Assembly (NCBI RefSeq): GCF_905171765.1
Contig: NC_053389.1
Location: 219,300,624-219,364,623 of the forward strand
Length of the DNA stretch: 64,000 bases
Reading direction: 5' to 3'
DNA from: Bufo bufo
Taxonomy: Eukaryota; Chordata; Amphibia; Anura; Bufonidae
The stretch's first letter is position 1. Every line of letters starts with the position of its first letter. The notes beneath the pieces are model-generated. The model saw nothing but the letters and a program-made list of their open reading frames with translations. It did not search any database and was not told where the DNA came from. Shown in pieces: positions 59,822 to 64,000 of the stretch. The position numbers and the translations under genes were made by a program.

Positions 59822-60607
59822 ACCCCACTGCTTTAAGCTGAGTACGACCTCGTACTCCATCAGGGCTCGCCCAACTGGAATCTCTACCTGAAACAGAAAA
59901 AGAGACATGCAGGCATACATATATGTAATTCATCTGCATTTACATTCATATCAGGTCCAATTGGCAAAGGTGAAGGTTGGTGACAAGGGGCGTCGTTCTC
60001 TTCTTCTCAGGATAGTGAATGGAACTGGGGCGCTGACCTGGCACAGCGTGACATTAATAACCAGAATAGTCCATGACAATGAATAAGTCCATAATAGAAC
60101 AGCAAAATAGATAAAACAGTATAAAAGTTCTTGGAGGCTCAAAGAACAAACATGAGTCCGTACCCAGGTTATTTTCCTATTAAATCACAGAGGCTCTCGT
60201 GCGGTGGAGTCCATCTCTGGGCACATTTCCTTTAAAAAGAGTAAGAATCTCAGAGGCTCAGGTTCTTTTGAGTCTGTCTCCGGGCACGGTTCCTTAGTAT
60301 CAAGTTGCACAATATAAAACAAGTGCTGTAATACCCCTGATCAACCTGAAAAGGGGGGTAAGGGTAAAAGGTGCAACAAAGGAACAGGCACAACTTGGCG
60401 TGGGATAGCAAAAGCAGGCAGGAGATCCTGGAAACAAACTTGGCTTTGTTGACTTTGTGATTTCAGTGGTTAACACCTACCACTGAGCCGTGGATGAACT
60501 GGCAGCAGCAACAAAGAACCAGAAAACATAGGACTCCTGTCCTGGAAGGGTTAAGCTTTCAACATCATCATTTCTAACAAAATAAATCAAAGGCCTAGCA
60601 GGCTGAT
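59822..60607 (-). other. 3' non-coding region of the retroelement
   Basis: No domain-bearing frame on the element's coding strand. An imperfect direct repeat of about 70 bp (cagaggctc...gggcacatttcctt and cagaggctc...gggcacggttcctt) lies at 60189-60300. If an ancestor had pol here, it has been lost completely. Confidence 0.7.
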
Positions 60608-62197
60608 TCACAGTGGCATGTCATAATTACCCGGCTCTGCTGGCAAGTACGGCCTGTAGTAGTCCTCTACAGGAGGATGTGCCCACATAACGGTGTCAGG
60701 GGGCAGCTGCAAGGTAAAGGGGCCCCTAATAGGTATTGGCCCCATGGGCCTAGGGGTAAACCCTCGGGTGGACCGTACCGGTCCCGGCATACTGATTGTG
60801 GGTGGTGCTGCATTGGGTACCGCCGCCGCAAGCGGTCCGGTGGGCTCTGTGCAGCAGTTCACAGCAATAGCGGGTCCTCTTTGGGGCCGCAACGGAGCGG
60901 TGGTGACAGAAGGTGGTCTACGGGTGGTGACAGGCACCCTTACCTCGTCCTTCTTTGGCGGCGTCCGGATCCTGGCGGTCGCGATCTTGCGCAGCTCCCG
61001 CAACTTCTCTTCCAGCCGGACAATCTGGTGACCGATGCTCTCCGTGTCGGAGTCGCTGTCGTCTGCTGGCGCCGCCGGCGCAGGTACGGTCAACGATGGC
61101 TCGGACTCGGCCTCTGCAGGTTCTGGTGGCGCATCGGGTCTCCGACCCTTCCGGATGTTCTCCAAGGTAACCCGAAGTCCTTTTAAGTTCTCCAGGTCCT
61201 GTATGGTCTTCTCCCGACGAGGCAGCTCGGGGGAAGGATAAGGGCTCACCCATTTCTCCAACACGGTTGGTTGCCAGAAGACATTAGGCCCAATGAAGGA
61301 GCTCCGCTCCTGGAAGGCGTGATGGGCCGGCTCTGGAGAGCGTTCAGGTTCCCGCTCGCAGCCAGAGTAGTCTTCTTCTGCCTCCCAGTCCTCAGGTTCT
61401 CGCTTGGGACGGGTCACGGCAGTTGCATAAGGGCCTCTCAGGCTCTCGGCAGGGGTGAACTCCACTTCCTCTCCCTCGCGGAGGCTGTGCTGATAGGAAG
61501 GGGGGTAGTCTCTCTTGACAGATCTTCTGTTAACATACAAGTCTCTGCCAGTTAGATAATCTTGGATGAACCCGTAGCCACGGGTTTTGTCAAAGGACAC
61601 CACCAACCCCTTTCTCCTTTCCAGGCGGGGTTGGGTGTCGGTGTGTCGTTCATGGATAGTCTTGGTCAATTCCTCATAATAGATTTTAGTCTTTGTATTC
61701 CGCTTTATAGCGGCCTCCCGGATCTCTGCCATTAGTGAAGACCACTTGAAAGAGGGCTGAAAGAAGTCTCTCCAGGAGCCATAGCAGGGCTCCGGTTCTT
61801 TCTCCCGTGGCGGGCAGGCGGGTCTCTCCGGTCCCGGAGAGTAGGCCGGCGGAGCCTCCTCTGGCTCTACACCAATATCAGTCATCTTTGGTATTTCAGG
61901 CGTGGACGTTGCAGCAAAGCGGTGCTCACTCTCCAACATGCTCGATCTTTCTCTGGAGAGCGATAGGGTGGCGCCAATAAGATCAGCCAGCTCCTCCCAT
62001 TGCACTGGGAGGCCGCCCCCCAGGTATTCCAGTATGGGGAAGGCGGAGTCCATGCTGGCCGACATGCAAATGTCCAGATAAGCAGTGGCGCCTGACCTTG
62101 AACTCCTTCCCACTATTTCCTCAGAAAGGCGACAATTTTTCCCGCTTTTTCGGGATGAAGATGACGCAGCAGCTATTTCAGTAGCCTCAGCGGCCAT
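60608..62197 (-). CDS. Gag-like protein with Y-box-type cold-shock domain
   Basis: Intact 529-residue frame, the only long one in the LTR element. The ATG at 62197 has a strong initiation context (AAAG-ATG-G). Order: Ala/Ser-rich N-terminus, a predicted helical stretch (40-95), a PPAY motif at 116-119, a basic helical stretch (155-185), then a cold-shock domain at about 196-264. The domain has KTRGYGFI (RNP1-like, 204-211) and LYVN (RNP2-like, 220-223), a long loop with PPSY at 232-235, and GEEVEF at 242-247. I can align it to Y-box protein domains without gaps, including the metazoan-type long loop. The usual Trp before the first Phe is Ser (VSF), and FVH is YVN, so binding may differ. A charged coiled-coil-like segment lies at about 385-405. 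The Pro-rich C-terminus lacks a CCHC knuckle. A Gag-like RNA-packaging role is inferred from position and from the PPxY late-domain motifs. Antisense frames here are shadows. Confidence 0.85.
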   Translation of the reverse strand: MAAEATEIAAASSSSRKSGKNCRLSEEIVGRSSRSGATAYLDICMSASMDSAFPILEYLGGGLPVQWEELADLIGATLSLSRERSSMLESEHRFAATSTPEIPKMTDIGVEPEEAPPAYSPGPERPACPPREKEPEPCYGSWRDFFQPSFKWSSLMAEIREAAIKRNTKTKIYYEELTKTIHERHTDTQPRLERRKGLVVSFDKTRGYGFIQDYLTGRDLYVNRRSVKRDYPPSYQHSLREGEEVEFTPAESLRGPYATAVTRPKREPEDWEAEEDYSGCEREPERSPEPAHHAFQERSSFIGPNVFWQPTVLEKWVSPYPSPELPRREKTIQDLENLKGLRVTLENIRKGRRPDAPPEPAEAESEPSLTVPAPAAPADDSDSDTESIGHQIVRLEEKLRELRKIATARIRTPPKKDEVRVPVTTRRPPSVTTAPLRPQRGPAIAVNCCTEPTGPLAAAVPNAAPPTISMPGPVRSTRGFTPRPMGPIPIRGPFTLQLPPDTVMWAHPPVEDYYRPYLPAEPGNYDMPL

Positions 62198-62454
62198 CTT
62201 TGGTAGAAACGCTGTCTATTCACTGACAGCAAGCAGAATGGTAAAAAGTCCATAAAACCACACTCCGATGTGGCGATTTCCTTCATCTTGATAGCGCAAC
62301 ACTGCACAGCGCTTTTTGGAGGTTTTAGGTACACTTTGGGTAGGATTTTCAGTCCACAAAGTCCACTTTAATAAAACAGGCAATATGTCACTTTGGTCAC
62401 AGGGCAACTGTATAAGGCACAAAGTTCACGCTTCTTGCACTAGAAAGCGTGCGT

Positions 62455-62472
62455 ATCCTGTTCGTGACGCCA
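62455..62472 (-). promoter_or_regulatory. Putative primer-binding site
   Basis: In element sense TGGCGTCACGAACAGGAT begins five bases after the 5' LTR end. It opens with TGG, as sites complementary to tRNA 3' CCA ends do. The matching tRNA was not identified. The first 14 bases also occur inside each LTR (62587-62600 and its 3' LTR equivalent). Confidence 0.6.
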
Positions 62473-62476
62473 AAAG

Positions 62477-63420
62477 AGAGGTGCAGCGTACTCAAGTTAG
62501 GTTTAGAAATGTTCCTGGGTGTTGTAGTGCAATAGACACTAACCTGAGACGGCTGACTCTCTGCAAGGGCAGGTGATGATGAGAAATGTTCGTGACGCCA
62601 GTGCCAATTAAACGGTGGCACGCCGTTTGCTGATAGCAGGAATAACTGAGGAACCACGTGATGTTAAAACAGAACTCAAACTTTAGTAGTCATCATTTAG
62701 GGACATTGACGGAAGCGCAGTTCCTTTGCAGACAGTTGGTTGCATTACATTTGATGCAGGCAATATATAGCAAGGTGACTTCAGAGTGTTAAACACAGGA
62801 TTTGTAGTACAGGCGGCTTGCACTCTATTCCTGACTGATCCTGGAACATAGAAAATCTTCTCCAAGGCCCGATGCCCTAACTCTGGCGTATATCCTTGGT
62901 TTTATCTCTATCAAGTACCTCCTCTGTTGTCTTGAGTACCTCTTGCTTCTCTGAGCTTTGCCTCTGTCTCTCTCTCAGCTTCCTCAGGCTCTTTAATTGA
63001 GGTGTTCCTGCTTCTGCATAGGTGAACTCAGGAGGGGAACCTTCTCTTTGAATCTGGAACCCGGTTACAGGGACTGCAATACCCTCTCCTGGTCTGCAGG
63101 CTTCCGGCCTGGACTTGACTCTGACATAGTCTAAACTCCAACTGCTGTAGACTGGCTTTAGACTAGACTGACTTTAGACTCCCTCTCCTTTCCCTGACTG
63201 GGCCTTATATAACCTAGGGCTCCCTAGCTCCCTCTAGTGACTAAGAGCTGGAATGACACCCCTAGCAGGCCTGTACATGCAAGTTTCACAGTAACAGGGA
63301 AATACATAGCATTACAGTTTATAAAGATGACTTATACCAACTTCCCCATAAATAAGGGGGACGACAGCACACAAGTGACCCTTCTGTAGTGACGGGCATT
63401 ACAGTCCTCGTACACTACAT
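62477..63420 (-). repeat. 5' LTR
   Basis: A 944-bp copy of the 3' LTR. It abuts the primer-binding site on one side and the MITE flank on the other. CT-rich tracts and a run of tagact(g) repeats (63125-63180) are internal features shared by both LTRs. Confidence 0.93.
63203..63213 (-). promoter_or_regulatory. Possible LTR TATA box
   Basis: In element sense the sequence reads GGTTATATAAGGCCC within the 5' LTR, a good TATA-box form at a plausible U3 position. A second AT-rich site (TTTATAAA) lies nearer the LTR start. No transcript evidence is available. Confidence 0.4.
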
Positions 63421-63572
63421 ATCCGTTCCAAAAATGATAGAACATGCCCTATTCTTGTCCGCATTACGATTTGCCATTTCTGCGGATGGGAGAGTTCACA
63501 CGGAAGGTATCTACATTTTGTGGATCCATGGTTTGCGGACCGCAATATAGATACAGTCGTGTGCATGAGCCC

Positions 63573-64000
63573 TGTATGTGACCACAAGATTAGATTTCCT
63601 GAAATACTCTGTGCTACATTGGGCCATAAAGCAGCTGTGTCACCAGAGCATTATTTGTGCATAACTCATCCATCTCCCCCGCCTTCGTACTCCTGATCTT
63701 ACCTGTTTTCTCACCCCCCACCTAGTTGCCCTCACACTGGGGTGATTTGGCCTGAGCTCACCAGGACATGTGTAGCAGAGGCCATGATTATACGCCTCCT
63801 GCCGCTGCCGGGTGATTAATTATGTATTGTTTCCAGCACAAAATCAATGTGTAATTTATCTGGAACATTTTTCTCCTGACTATAAAATATGTATAGACAA
63901 TAAACGAACACGACAAGGACATGAATTCCCAAAAAGCCGTAGGGAGGAGGAGGCGTTGCATCAAGTACTGCTAGTCCTATAAGCTAGCACTCTAGTTTTA
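63573..64000. other. Unassigned; strong candidate conserved non-coding element
   Basis: Repeat-free to the window end. 63805-63930 holds 'gggtgattaattatgtattg', 'aaaatcaatgtgtaatttat' and 'actataaaatatgtatagac', dense homeodomain-type TAAT cores with little variation in composition. No coding frame. Conservation must be tested externally. Confidence 0.35.

Larger units (their letters stand above)
58878..63420 (-). mobile_element. Young gag-only LTR retroelement with cold-shock domain
   Basis: A 4543-bp element with two 944-bp LTRs (62477-63420 is 5', 58878-59821 is 3' in element sense). It has a putative primer-binding site next to the 5' LTR, one long intact ORF and a 3' non-coding region of about 790 bp. 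No protease, reverse transcriptase, RNase H or integrase is present, so mobility must come from another element. In element sense the LTR starts near TGTAGTGTACGGGGACTG and ends GCACCTCT. The LTRs differ at two positions by eye (59146 G/T equivalent, 59809 C/T equivalent), which indicates very recent insertion. Confidence 0.9.
58738..63572. mobile_element. MITE split by the LTR retroelement
   Basis: Left part 58738-58877 begins 'tgcctcatgcacacaaccgt' after TAA. Right part 63421-63572 ends 'cagtcgtgtgcatgagccc'. Together they have the family's normal order (gctgtccccatc | cgttccaaaaatgatagaac). The insertion left a short duplication, ATCTGT (58872-58877) and ATCCGT (63421-63426), with one mismatch. 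Confidence 0.88.

Noticed and set aside
60677..61253. Open frames of 110-170 codons on both strands over the retroelement ORF
   Set aside because: They are antisense or out-of-frame shadows of the GC-rich 529-codon ORF, with no domains.
58878..63420. The two 944-bp repeats as a simple segmental duplication
   Set aside because: They sit in direct orientation around one ORF with a TGG primer-binding-like site and a target duplication in a MITE, which fits LTRs better.
1..64000. tRNA, rRNA, snRNA or spliced host exons
   Set aside because: I found no cloverleaf with A/B boxes, no rRNA-like blocks, and no coding exon with recognisable domains outside transposons; short single exons could still be missed by eye.

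Overview
This is eukaryotic, repeat-dominated DNA with no host protein-coding gene, RNA gene or operon that I can support. The mix of repeats (a Tx1/L1-like LINE, an L2 LINE, a DD34E Tc1 element, many hAT and TWA-flanked MITEs, TTAA-flanked elements and long minisatellites) fits an anuran amphibian (frog or toad) intergenic region best. I cannot name the species.

Layout. 1-2362 is a 31-32 bp minisatellite. About 2.4-8.4 kb is mostly unassigned sequence with a few MITEs. 8680-10217 is a decayed Tc1 transposon. 11619-18190 is an AT-rich minisatellite split by a nearly full-length L1-type LINE (11926-17614). 18.3-36.7 kb is a field of MITEs, LTRs, LINE relics and unassigned stretches, some of which look like possible conserved non-coding DNA. 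36.7-41.3 kb is a reverse-strand L2 LINE broken by a 2.1 kb hAT element and a MITE. 41617-56271 lies between hAT-type ends and a perfect 8-bp target duplication. It is a 14.7 kb stack of nested elements in which about 6.2 kb has been tandemly duplicated very recently. 56.3-58.7 kb holds further MITEs and a TTAA-type element.

The most notable object is at 58878-63420. It is a young LTR retroelement (two 944-bp LTRs with only two differences by eye) inserted inside a MITE. Its single intact reverse-strand ORF (529 codons) lacks any pol but carries a Y-box-like cold-shock domain, two PPxY motifs and a coiled-coil-like segment. This looks like a gag-only, non-autonomous retroelement that has acquired a nucleic-acid-binding domain usually found in host mRNA-packaging proteins. 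It is my best candidate for an undescribed system.

Many elements show their order of insertion: LINE into minisatellite, hAT into L2, MITE into a TA-flanked element into a 72-bp tandem repeat, LTR element into MITE, and tandem duplication after the outer hAT insertion. All identifications come from reading the sequence; no database search was possible.
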